The notes under the pieces are model-generated. The model was not told where the DNA came from and made no database searches. It saw nothing but the letters and a program-made list of their open reading frames with translations. Positions 56,848-64,000 of a stretch of 64,000 nucleotides of DNA are shown here, one piece after another. The stretch comes from Succinivibrio dextrinosolvens (GTDB lineage Bacteria > Pseudomonadota > Gammaproteobacteria > Enterobacterales > Succinivibrionaceae). Where the stretch lies: assembly GCF_011065405.1 (NCBI RefSeq), contig NZ_CP047056.1, positions 1,138,747-1,202,746 of the forward strand, read 5' to 3'. Positions within the stretch are counted from its first letter, which is position 1. Each line of letters opens with the position of its first letter. A program made the position numbers and the translations under genes.

Positions 56848-57786
56848 TTATCCCAAAAGATATTTTTCAACATCTAAAGCAGCCTTGCAGCCTTCACCTG
56901 CAGAGGTTATTGCCTGACGATAAATTCTGTCGGCACAGTCACCAGCGGCGAACACACCTTTTGAAGAAGTTGAGGTTGCAGTTGTAAAGCCAGTCTTAAT
57001 ATAACCGTCTTCATCAAGCTCAAGAGCTTCTTTAAAGATTTGAGTTGCAGGTTCATGTCCAATAGCTACAAAGATACCATCCAGGTTGATACTGCGTGAA
57101 CTGCCATCGGTAAACTTAATGTCAGCTCCGGTAACCTTATTACCGTCCCCTACCACCTTATCCACATTAGCATTGAGGACAAACTCAACCTTACCGGTCT
57201 TTTCAAGTTCTCTTAACTTATCCACAAGAACCTTCTCTGCTCTGAACTGCTCACGTCTGTGAACAATGTAAACCTTGTTACAGAGATTGGTAAGATATAA
57301 CGCTTCAACAAAAGCAGCAGAGCCTCCGCCAATTACCGCAACGTCTTTCTTTCTAAAGAAGAAACCATCACAGGTAGCACATGCGGATACACCTTTTCCC
57401 TTGTACTCTTCCTCTGAATCAAGACCAAGATATCGAGCCTTGGCACCTGTAGAGATGATTACAGTACGAGTCTTGATAACCTCTCCATTATCTAAGGTCA
57501 AGGTTTTAATATCAGATGAAAAATCAACCTCGGTAACCATAGCGGATATGGTTTTAGTTCCAAGTGCTTCTGCGTGTTCTCTTAATGAATCCATCAGAGA
57601 GAATCCGTCAGGAGCATCTTTGCGGCCAGGCCAGTTACCAATTTCAGGAGTTGTGGTCAGCTGACCACCTGGCTCAGGGCCTTTAATCAGCCAAGGATTT
57701 AGCCCGGAACGACAGGCATAAATTGCGGCAGTGTAACCTGCAGGACCAGAGCCGATAATAACGGTGTTTAAAATTTCATCTGACAT
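56848..57786 (-). CDS. trxB: Thioredoxin reductase
   Basis: NADPH-dependent flavoenzyme that reduces thioredoxin. The 312-residue protein (E. coli 321) has the FAD-binding GSGPAGYTAAIYA near 12-24, the redox-active CATCDG (C136, C139), a second dinucleotide motif IGGGSAAFVEALYL, and the C-terminal VFAAGDC segment. Ser-Ala-Ala replaces the usual Asn-Thr-Ala after GGG in the NADPH loop. It follows the peroxidase-like gene by 77 bp on the same strand and is likely co-transcribed, a sensible pairing because such peroxidases are reduced by thioredoxin. Confidence 0.95.
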   Translation of the reverse strand: MSDEILNTVIIGSGPAGYTAAIYACRSGLNPWLIKGPEPGGQLTTTPEIGNWPGRKDAPDGFSLMDSLREHAEALGTKTISAMVTEVDFSSDIKTLTLDNGEVIKTRTVIISTGAKARYLGLDSEEEYKGKGVSACATCDGFFFRKKDVAVIGGGSAAFVEALYLTNLCNKVYIVHRREQFRAEKVLVDKLRELEKTGKVEFVLNANVDKVVGDGNKVTGADIKFTDGSSRSINLDGIFVAIGHEPATQIFKEALELDEDGYIKTGFTTATSTSSKGVFAAGDCADRIYRQAITSAGEGCKAALDVEKYLLG

Positions 57787-57863
57787 AATAGTTCTCCTGT
57801 GATCTTTTTTATTTTCATATTAAAGAGGAGTTGCCTCCTCTTTAAGCACAGTCTGGAGATAGA

Positions 57864-58409
57864 CTATAAAAGAGCTTCAATAGCTGATTCCATCTCTTTA
57901 GGAGTTGTGGTTGGCTCATAGCGGTCTACAACTTCACCCTTCTTGTTGATCAGGAACTTGGTGAAATTCCACTTGATTGAATCACCTTCTAAGTACTCAG
58001 GGAAGTTCTTCTCAAGAGCATCCTTTAGAATCTTAGCAATTGGGTGTTTCATATCAAAGCCTTTAAAGCCCTTCTGAGCAGTTAGATATTTGAATAAAGG
58101 CTGTGCATTCTCACCGCGAACATCACCTTTCTCAAAGATAGTGAAGGTTACACCATAGTTAATCTTACAGAACTCAGTGATCTCAGCAGCAGAACCTGGC
58201 TCCTGCTCAGCAAACTGATTGCAAGGGAAACCAAGAATCTCAAGGCCCTGATCCTTATACTTCTTGTATAAAGCTTCAAGCTCTTCATACTGAGGAGTAA
58301 AACCACACTTGCTTGCAGTGTTCACGATCAGCACTACCTTACCCTCATAGTCCTTTAAAGATACTTTCTTACCCTTTAGAGTATTAACTTCAAAATCATA
58401 AATGCTCAT
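57864..58409 (-). CDS. Glutathione peroxidase family (thioredoxin-dependent) peroxidase
   Basis: Reduces hydroperoxides. The start ATG 58409 has a GAGGTG site and gives 181 residues ([18 protein letters not shown]); an ATG four codons earlier is less likely. Peroxidatic Cys35 in [26 protein letters not shown] with the conserved Gln, and KWNFTKFLI with the conserved Trp and Asn are present. The enzyme is a Cys rather than Sec form, resembling E. coli BtuE/GpxA, which use thioredoxin. Upstream of trxB in the same orientation. Confidence 0.93.
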   Translation of the reverse strand: MSIYDFEVNTLKGKKVSLKDYEGKVVLIVNTASKCGFTPQYEELEALYKKYKDQGLEILGFPCNQFAEQEPGSAAEITEFCKINYGVTFTIFEKGDVRGENAQPLFKYLTAQKGFKGFDMKHPIAKILKDALEKNFPEYLEGDSIKWNFTKFLINKKGEVVDRYEPTTTPKEMESAIEALL

Positions 58410-58813
58410 AATGCACCTCATTAACTGATTGAAAATTTGTGTGTTTCTTAAGATATTTTATATTGTACAAAATTTAATTGTATCAAATCAATATAAAATT
58501 ACATTAAATGATAAATCTTATCGTTTTACTTACTTTTGCTTTAGATATCAGTAAGTTCATTTAAAGAACAAAAGAGAGAGCTCCTGCCAAAATACAAAAG
58601 AAAGATAAGTCATAAAAGAATAATTCTTCTTTAGTTATTAGTCGCCCAAACGTCGGATAAGTGCAAATTCCCAAAAAAAATATTAAGTTAACAGACTTAA
58701 CCGTTGTCCACATTAATTTTTTTATCAATAAAGAAAGAATAATGAAAATTTCTTATATTTTTCATTATTATTTCTATAATCATAAATAGGAGTACTATTA
58801 CAGGAGACAACAT
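58410..58813. other. Intergenic region before the toxin-antitoxin remnant
   Basis: 404 bp, strongly AT-rich. It must hold the promoters for the divergent peroxidase and antitoxin genes. A TATAAT at 58775-58780 lies 33 bp before the antitoxin start, with no good -35. An ATAG-5-CTAT dyad (58786-58798) close to the antitoxin start may be an antitoxin operator. Nothing else is seen. Confidence 0.45.
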
Positions 58814-59077
58814 ATGGCCCAGACTGTAAACGTAAATTTTAAATTGGACTATGAGATCAAGAAGAAAATGGAAAATGCTTGTGCTGCAATGGGCTTATCC
58901 TTAAGTACAGCCTTTACATTATTTGCAAGAAAAGTTGGAAATGAAAGAAGAATTCCCTTTGAGATTTCAGCAGATCCATTTGAAAGCGAGGAACACATTG
59001 AGATGTTGGAAAAGAGGATTGCAGATCTTAAAGCAAAGAAAAATACTCATGAGCATGAGCTTATTGAGGATCTGTAA
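58814..59077 (+). CDS. RelB/DinJ family antitoxin
   Basis: Ribbon-helix-helix antitoxin of 87 residues: AQTVNVNFKLDYEIKKKMENACAAMGLSLSTAFTLFARKV is the DNA-binding half, with the SADPF/FESEEHIEMLEKRI segment and a C-terminal toxin-binding helix. An AGGAG site lies before the ATG. The stop overlaps the next ATG by one base (TAATG), the usual toxin-antitoxin coupling, but the toxin is broken. The antitoxin itself is intact. Confidence 0.9.
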   Translation: MAQTVNVNFKLDYEIKKKMENACAAMGLSLSTAFTLFARKVGNERRIPFEISADPFESEEHIEMLEKRIADLKAKKNTHEHELIEDL

Positions 59078-59313
59078 TGCGAAAAATCTGGCATGATGCT
59101 GCATGGGAAGAATATCTTAACTGGCAGTCAGTTGATAACAAAATCGGTAACCAAGTTAGCGTTACAGAAAATATTAGATTTCTTTCGGCACACATTATTT
59201 TCATACAAAAAGAACTATGTGTGCCGAACATATACAAGATACATTCATATTCCTTCTTAATATTTCCATTTCAGAATTTCATACAAAGCAATAAATCACA
59301 AAAAACACATTAA
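59077..59313 (+). pseudogene. YoeB-type toxin, truncated
   Basis: The first 23 codons, MRKIWHDAAWEEYLNWQSVDNKI, match the N-terminus of YoeB mRNA interferases. After that the sequence bears no relation to the family: the central beta-sheet and the catalytic Glu, Arg, His and terminal Tyr residues are missing, and the frame runs through AT-rich sequence to a stop at 59311-59313. The break lies near 59146. The toxin should be inactive. Confidence 0.8.
59184..59228. repeat. Inverted repeat at the broken toxin
   Basis: TTCGGCACACA (59184-59194) pairs perfectly with TGTGTGCCGAA (59218-59228) across 23 nt, about 40 bp after homology to YoeB ends. It is G+C-richer than its surroundings and could be the trace of a small mobile element that replaced the toxin 3' end, or a terminator. 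Confidence 0.55.
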
Positions 59314-59456
59314 AAACAGCATAAAAAAGCTCATTAACATATGAACTTTGGTGAACTTTGTCACATAATTAATTCAATTATAATGGAAAAATAATCCTAC
59401 TATTTTAAAATGTTTTATAGATCAACAAGTAAGATTTACTAAAATCTGAGGTTTCT

Positions 59457-59948
59457 ATGATTACAGTCAGAAAAGCAACTAGTGAAGATGTAGGCGTTCT
59501 ACAGAAACTTGCTTCAGAGCTTGTACCAACTTCATTCAAAGGAGTTCTTACCACTGCACAGATTGATTTTATGCTAGATAAGCTTTATTCACAGCAGGCT
59601 CTGTCAGACGCCATAGGTGCAGGAACAGACTATTTCATTGCCACCTACAATGGAGAAGATCTTGGAGTTGTATCTGTAATTCAGCAGGGCCCTAACCTGT
59701 TTTTAATGCAGAAGATTTATGTAAATGAGCATTTCATCGGAAAAGGAATCGGAACCGCGCTCTTTACCAAGGTAAAGGAATATGTCCGCTCTAAGATTCT
59801 GCCTTGCACAATTGAGCTGATTATCAATGCCCATAATCCTGGTCTAGATTTCTACAAGAATAAAGGCATGCAGAAAGTAAGAGATACAGGTCTTGATATG
59901 GGAGATTTCTTCATCAACGAGGAAGTCTATTCTTTAGAGCTTAACTAA
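59457..59948 (+). CDS. GNAT family N-acetyltransferase
   Basis: Acetyl-CoA-dependent acetyltransferase of unknown substrate. The 163-residue protein has the GNAT fold: ITVRKATSEDVGVLQKLA, the beta4 strand LFLMQKIYVNEHFIGKGIGTALF with the acetyl-CoA-binding Q/R-x-x-G-x-G/A loop (FIGKGIGTAL), and the C-terminal NAHNPGLDFYKNKGMQKVRD. The start has ATCTGAGGTTTCT upstream (GAGGT). It is monocistronic with its own terminator. Confidence 0.88.
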   Translation: MITVRKATSEDVGVLQKLASELVPTSFKGVLTTAQIDFMLDKLYSQQALSDAIGAGTDYFIATYNGEDLGVVSVIQQGPNLFLMQKIYVNEHFIGKGIGTALFTKVKEYVRSKILPCTIELIINAHNPGLDFYKNKGMQKVRDTGLDMGDFFINEEVYSLELN

Positions 59949-59963
59949 TAAGTCACATCTCAT

Positions 59964-59997
59964 CATCAGCTGATTTTTCAGCTGATGTTATCTTTTT
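59964..59997 (+). terminator. Intrinsic terminator of GNAT gene
   Basis: CATCAGCTGA (59964-59973) pairs with TCAGCTGATG (59978-59987), 4-nt loop, then TTATCTTTTTT. Confidence 0.93.
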
Positions 59998-60334
59998 TGA
60001 TGCTTTTCTATTGCTCCAATAAAGTGCAATTGTTTTTATTTATAATTAATTTTTCACTTTACTAAAAACTCTATTTTTCAAGTAATTGTCTTGCAAGTCA
60101 TACATATAGAGCCAAATTAAATCTTTAACGCCATGATAATTAAATGATTTTTTTGAAAAATTCTTCCTTAAAAAAGTGCAGATAATTTGCCCGCGTCTCA
60201 CCCATATAGTAAAATCTAGCCTTGTTTTTTTAAGCCTCAAAAATAACCTTTGACTTAGAAGATATATTTGACGAAAATCACACCCATAAAAAAAAATGGA
60301 GCTGGTTTTTTCTTTAATAATTAGGAGCACCTAA
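59998..60334 (+). other. glnA upstream region
   Basis: 337 bp before glnA. TTGACT (60250-60255), 17 bp, GAAAAT (60273-60278) is a possible sigma-70 promoter about 57 bp before the start. I find no sigma-54 GG/GC pair or NtrC-type TGCACC dyad. AGGAGCACCTAA provides the ribosome binding site. A 94-codon minus-strand frame here is not credible as a gene. Confidence 0.45.
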
Positions 60335-61744
60335 ATGGATTTCAACGCAGTAAGCAATCTCATCAAAGAAAATGATGTTGTCTTTGCTGATCTAAGATTT
60401 ACCGATACCAAAGGTAAAGAACAGCACATCACTCTTCCAATTTCCTGCATCAATGAGAAGTTCTTCGATCAGGGAAAGATGTTTGATGGCTCTTCAATCG
60501 AAGGCTGGTGTGGTATTGATAAATCAGACATGATTCTAATGCCTGATATCAACACTGTTCAGTTAGATCCATTCTACGCAGATCCTACCATCATCGTCCG
60601 CTGTGACATTCTTGAAACAGAGACTCTAACCGGCTACAGCCGTGATCCTCGCTCAGTTGCAAAAAGAGCGGAAGAATACCTGAAGTCAACCGGTATCGGT
60701 GATGTTTCATATTTTGGTCCTGAACCAGAGTTCTTCCTGTTTGACGATGTTCGTTTCAAGTCAGATATTTCAGGCTCATTCGTAGCTATTGATGATATTG
60801 AGGCAGCATGGAACAGTGCTACCGAATACGAAAGTGGTAACAAAGGTTATCGTCCAGGAGTTAAAGGTGGTTACTTCCCAGTTCCTCCTGTAGATTCTTC
60901 ACAGGATATCCGTTCTGCAATGTGTAAGGTTATGCAGCAGATGGGGCTGGTAATAGAGGCTCATCACCACGAAGTTGCTACCGCAGGTCAGAACGAGATT
61001 GCAACAGAATTCAATTCATTAACCAAGAAGGCCGATGAGGTTCAGATCTACAAATACGTTGTTCAGAACGTTGCCCATCAGTACGGTAAGACCGCAACCT
61101 TCATGCCAAAGCCAATCTTTGGAGACAACGGCTCAGGCATGCACTGCCACCAGTCAATCTACAAGAACGGCAACAACATCTTTGCTGGCAACCTGTATGG
61201 CGGTCTGTCACAGGAAGCATTATGGTATATCGGCGGTATCATCAAGCATGCTAAGTCATTAAATGCCTTCACCAATCCTGCAACCAACTCTTACAAGCGT
61301 CTAGTTCCTGGCTTTGAAGCTCCTTTAATGCTGGCTTATTCTGCTGCCAACCGTTCAGCTTCAATCCGTATTCCATATGCATTAAATCCAAAAACAGCTC
61401 ATATCGAGGTTCGTTTCCCTGACTGCTGTGCAAACCCATATCTTGCATTCGCTGCAATGCTTATGGCTGGTCTTGACGGTATCAAGAACAAGATTAACCC
61501 TGGTGAGCCTATGGATAAGAACCTGTATGATTTACCTCCTGAGGAGGCAGCAAACATTCCTCAGGTTTGTGGCTCACTAGATGAGGCTCTAAAGGCTCTT
61601 AAGAACGATCATGAATATCTGCTGGAAGGCGGTGTATTCTCTGAGGATATGCTCAACGCTTACATCGAGCTTAAGGCAGCTGAGGATACAAGAGTTCGTT
61701 CAACACCACATCCTGCTGAGTTTGAGCTTTACTATAGCTTATAA
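60335..61744 (+). CDS. glnA: Glutamine synthetase type I
   Basis: ATP-dependent amidation of glutamate, the central nitrogen-assimilation step; dodecameric cytoplasmic enzyme. The 469-residue protein (E. coli 469) contains FDGSSIEGW, the metal-binding [26 protein letters not shown], the ATP-binding [17 protein letters not shown], and NLYDLPPEE with Tyr398, the adenylylated tyrosine of the GS-I beta type. Regulation by GlnE adenylylation is therefore likely. No glnL or glnG follows: the downstream sequence is a decayed ATPase gene. Confidence 0.98.
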   Translation: MDFNAVSNLIKENDVVFADLRFTDTKGKEQHITLPISCINEKFFDQGKMFDGSSIEGWCGIDKSDMILMPDINTVQLDPFYADPTIIVRCDILETETLTGYSRDPRSVAKRAEEYLKSTGIGDVSYFGPEPEFFLFDDVRFKSDISGSFVAIDDIEAAWNSATEYESGNKGYRPGVKGGYFPVPPVDSSQDIRSAMCKVMQQMGLVIEAHHHEVATAGQNEIATEFNSLTKKADEVQIYKYVVQNVAHQYGKTATFMPKPIFGDNGSGMHCHQSIYKNGNNIFAGNLYGGLSQEALWYIGGIIKHAKSLNAFTNPATNSYKRLVPGFEAPLMLAYSAANRSASIRIPYALNPKTAHIEVRFPDCCANPYLAFAAMLMAGLDGIKNKINPGEPMDKNLYDLPPEEAANIPQVCGSLDEALKALKNDHEYLLEGGVFSEDMLNAYIELKAAEDTRVRSTPHPAEFELYYSL

Positions 61745-61762
61745 TTCATCACCGAATTCCGA

Positions 61763-61794
61763 AAATGCCTCGTTATCTAACGAGGTATTTTTTT
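61763..61794 (+). terminator. Intrinsic terminator of glnA
   Basis: CCTCGTT (61768-61774) pairs with AACGAGG (61779-61785), extended by A-T and G-T pairs, with a 4-nt loop and a following T-run, about 20 bp after the stop. Confidence 0.93.
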
Positions 61795-62471
61795 CTTATT
61801 ACCAAAGATTGCCGAAAAATTCCTGGCATTTATCCTTTGGAAGATGTCAATCAAAGGAATACAAAAAGTTTAAATACAGTCTGGTCAACGTCAAAGGTCA
61901 TTCTCCTCAAAGGGCTGAGGGACTTTTGTATCTTGAGGACGTAGGACTCATTGTCCGGGCCTGTAATACCACCGAGATCTCCTACCCGCTTGAAGGTGCC
62001 TGTCTGCCATCTGAGTTCAAGGTATTCTATGCAGATACAGGACTTCTGATATCGCAGCTTGGAGATGATGTACCTTTGAAAATCCTCTCAGGAGATATCA
62101 GCTCTTACAAGGGAGCTATTGCTGAAAACATGGTTGCAGCAGCTTATCACAGTCGCGGCGTCAAGCTGTACTACTATCATGCACCAAGCGGCTCTCCTGA
62201 AATTGATTTTCTGACAGAGGACGAAGGTGAGGTGGTGATGATAGAATGCAAGGCATCTAACAACCGAGCCACCGGTATGAAATTTGTCATTGCCAGCTCA
62301 AAAAAATATGGAAAACACAAGGCAGTAAAGTATTCTGATACGAACGTTGGAGAAGGAGATGGTTTTGTAACACTGCCTCTGTATGCAGCAGGCTTTGCAA
62401 AACACAGGCAGCACAGTCAGTATGTAAAAATGGTCAATCTTTCAGAGATGAAGGTTCCTGAAGGTGAGTAG
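61795..62471 (+). pseudogene. DUF4143-type ATPase, C-terminal remnant
   Basis: Translates as the C-terminal half of a DUF4143 ATPase: KEYKKFKYSLVNVKGHSPQR, YLEDVGLIVRACNTTEISYPL, KVFYADTGLLISQLGDD, YKGAIAENMVAAAY, then PSGSPEIDFLTEDEGEVVMIECKAS with an E-x-K nuclease-like core. The P-loop half is absent, and homology begins abruptly a few bases after the glnA terminator, with scrambled sequence near 61800-61855 suggesting a frameshift there. An open frame extends back into glnA only by chance. It belongs to a different subfamily from the intact gene at 18097 (E-x-K rather than Q-x-S core). Confidence 0.82.
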
Positions 62472-62490
62472 AAAACAGTCGCCTAATCTT

Positions 62491-63060
62491 CTACTCAAAT
62501 TCAAAGAGAACCGGTACATCGTTCATCTGGCATGGAATATACTCTATCCTCCGGTTTTTCTTATCAGAGCTGTCCACAATTCGGCTTAGATGATTAGACT
62601 GAAACACCTCAAAATAATCTCCTTCAAAATGAGGATAGCATTTGCCGCCATGCTGATAGTTGACTCTGATAACTACCGCACAGTTTCCTGCATAGGTAAT
62701 GCTACGGTTATAATCTGAATATCGCCCGTTCTCGTTATTGTCGATAGGTACTCCTCCAAGTTCGTTCTTTGAAAAACAGCCCCAGAGAACAGCAGGATAC
62801 CTTGTCAGAACCGAGGTTTTTACAATCTTTCCCTGACCTTTTAAGGAATCAGTTTTAAGACGGCAGACAGAGTAGTTGTCATTTCCCTCAAAAACGGTTT
62901 TTTCAAAATCAGAGGCCCTGCAGGTAAGAACGGTGCCTTTGATGAAGGGAACTCCTGCGACATCGTTGAAGTCCTGAGATGCGGCATATAAAGGCATCAC
63001 AGCTGCTACCGCAAATACTGAGACAGCACCTAGAAGCCTAAGTTTTTTTGAACTGCTCAT
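62491..63060 (-). CDS. Hypothetical exported protein
   Basis: No family recognised. The 189-residue protein has a signal peptide (KKLRLLGAVSVFAVAAVMPLYAA, probable cleavage after YAA or AAS) and a mature domain with five cysteines (in TCRAS, SVCRL, WGCFS, AGNCA, GKCYP) plus one near the end (YIPCQ), suggesting periplasmic disulfides. A CTGGAG site precedes the ATG. Last gene of a minus-strand group of three that may act together in the periplasm. Confidence 0.8.
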   Translation of the reverse strand: MSSSKKLRLLGAVSVFAVAAVMPLYAASQDFNDVAGVPFIKGTVLTCRASDFEKTVFEGNDNYSVCRLKTDSLKGQGKIVKTSVLTRYPAVLWGCFSKNELGGVPIDNNENGRYSDYNRSITYAGNCAVVIRVNYQHGGKCYPHFEGDYFEVFQSNHLSRIVDSSDKKNRRIEYIPCQMNDVPVLFEFE

Positions 63061-63082
63061 ATGAGACTCCAGAGTTTAGTTA

Positions 63083-63475
63083 TCACCATATTCCAAAGAT
63101 CCTGTTGCCGCCGCGATATTCGGCACACCAGTTCTCTCTTGAATACACACAGATTGAATCAATATAGGAGTAGTATTCCTTAAGAGCCTTCTGCATTTTT
63201 GGATCTTTAAGTTTTTTCTCGTGAAATTCCCTGTAGAGATCCCCCGGATCAAACTGACAGTTATGCTCCACAAGATCGGTTGTCGCCATGATCATAGCAA
63301 CTCTTGCTTCCTCATGGGTTATCCCCATACGCTTTGAAAATTCCTCCACCGCATTCCACTCCTTAACCGTAGGCTCGACACTGTCACGGGGAAAGTCTGA
63401 AGCATAAGAGACCATGCATAAAAGCAGAGCACACAGAAGAGATAATGCATTGTAAAGCAGACAGGAAAATCTCAT
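63083..63475 (-). CDS. Hypothetical exported small protein
   Basis: No family recognised. The 130-residue protein has a hydrophobic signal peptide (CLLYNALSLLCALLLCMVSYA, cleavage probably after SYA) and a helical mature part with three cysteines (EHNCQF, SICVY, NWCAEY). A strong AAGGAGAAACT site precedes the ATG. It lies 12 bp after the upstream gene's stop and 22 bp before the next gene, so all three are in one operon. Confidence 0.8.
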   Translation of the reverse strand: MRFSCLLYNALSLLCALLLCMVSYASDFPRDSVEPTVKEWNAVEEFSKRMGITHEEARVAMIMATTDLVEHNCQFDPGDLYREFHEKKLKDPKMQKALKEYYSYIDSICVYSRENWCAEYRGGNRIFGIW

Positions 63476-63487
63476 AGTTTCTCCTTT

Positions 63488-64000
63488 TTAATGCTTATCC
63501 TCGGCAAGACGTCTGAAGAGATTAACTCCAAAGTCCTGAAAACGTCTGTCTGATGATTTCATGGCCTGATCCATTTTAAAATCACCACCATAGAAATTTC
63601 CATCCACAAAGACATGAGTCTGACCTCGAATGGAGTGCTTTACTCCGTCCCTGTACATGAATACCTTGAGTTCATCAGGACTTACATCTCCATGACAGCC
63701 TTTGTAATAGGAGATCCAGACTTCCTTTCTGCCATCTCCGTCAAGATCGGTAACCATCGGACTGTCCTTTGAGAACTCCAGTCTTGCAGAGGTTTCACAG
63801 TCATGAACAAAATCATAGAGCTTCCACTTTAAAACCGGAGGCACCTTGCTATTCTCGCCGAAGTCATAGACATGAATTTCATTGTTCATGCAGATATTCT
63901 CGGGATACTGAGGATCGGGAGTGGATTTGAAATAGCCTGATTCGGTCTGCATGACCACATGATTTTCACCGTTACTGCTGTAGGTAACCTTGTTCAGAAA
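63488..64000 (-). CDS. Hypothetical protein with FG-GAP-like repeat, 5' end outside window
   Basis: The frame is open to the window edge (171 codons visible, C-terminus at 63488). The translation contains VTDLDGDGRKEVWISYYKGCHGD, a DxDxDG calcium-binding or FG-GAP-type motif seen in extracellular beta-propellers and dockerin-like loops, two cysteines that could pair (ENICMN, HDCETS) and a polar C-terminus. Probably exported like its two downstream neighbours, but the signal region is missing here. Function unknown. Confidence 0.75.
   Translation of the reverse strand, partial: FLNKVTYSSNGENHVVMQTESGYFKSTPDPQYPENICMNNEIHVYDFGENSKVPPVLKWKLYDFVHDCETSARLEFSKDSPMVTDLDGDGRKEVWISYYKGCHGDVSPDELKVFMYRDGVKHSIRGQTHVFVDGNFYGGDFKMDQAMKSSDRRFQDFGVNLFRRLAEDKH

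Noticed and set aside
60046..60330. 94-codon minus-strand frame upstream of glnA
   Set aside because: Low-complexity AT-rich translation, no initiation site, lies in the glnA control region.
60000..60334. Sigma-54/NtrC control of glnA
   Set aside because: No TGGCAC-N5-TTGC element or NtrC dyad can be found in the upstream region.

Overview
The window looks like chromosome of a low-to-moderate G+C gammaproteobacterium. The gene order acpP-fabG-fabD-fabH-plsX-rpmF-yceD with a nearby divergent rluC/rne pair, together with RNase E, TamA/TamB, a LonH/YcbZ-type protease, SuhB, a YgfB-like protein and BcsE/BcsF, is enterobacteria-like. The many AAA-ATPase/PD-(D/E)XK proteins, a BspA-type repeat protein and a Bacillus-like phenolic acid decarboxylase point to an anaerobic gut or rumen member such as the Succinivibrionaceae. 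That placement is inference, not a database result.

Layout. 1-7.7 kb: fatty-acid/phospholipid operon (minus strand), then a HAD phosphatase and rluC. 7.8-12 kb: two divergent DUF1703-type AAA-ATPase genes wedged between rluC and rne, which are adjacent in E. coli. 12.2-21.2 kb: rne with a structured leader, a cNMP/CBS/DUF294 protein with its exonuclease, a DUF4143 ATPase behind a cluster of palindromes, suhB, a lipoprotein and a YgfB homologue. 21.3-29.6 kb: uvrB, the divergent padC/padR pair with a textbook PadR operator, a membrane diguanylate cyclase, two identical tRNA-Asn genes behind a perfect sigma-70 promoter, bcsE-bcsF without other bcs genes, and a DJ-1/PfpI protein. 29.7-43.4 kb: a third DUF1703 ATPase, lonH, tamB-tamA, carA-carB.

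43.6-56.6 kb is the accessory region. A gene with a zinc ribbon and BspA-type repeats is split by a complete 4,282-bp transposon (44284-48565). The transposon has TGT...ACA ends, a 5-bp target duplication and three repeated sites at each end. It encodes a zinc-motif protein, a D,D(35)E transposase, a TniB/ExeA-like ATPase and an acidic accessory protein. Removing the element and one duplication restores the interrupted reading frame exactly. Next come a bacterial-type PARG, a small zinc-ribbon gene whose only sensible start is ATA, a fourth DUF1703 ATPase, an IS1634-like transposase remnant interrupted by an ISAs1-type element (10-bp duplication, frame again restored on removal), and a fifth DUF1703 ATPase.

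56.8-64 kb: trxB with a glutathione-peroxidase-like gene, a RelB/DinJ antitoxin followed by a broken YoeB toxin, a GNAT acetyltransferase, glnA, a decayed DUF4143 ATPase, and an operon of exported proteins that runs off the right edge.

The strongest candidates for something new are the minimal Tn7/Tn5053-like element and the dispersed family of five DUF1703 ATPases plus one intact and one broken DUF4143 ATPase, several of which sit as single insertions inside or between otherwise conserved gene neighbourhoods.
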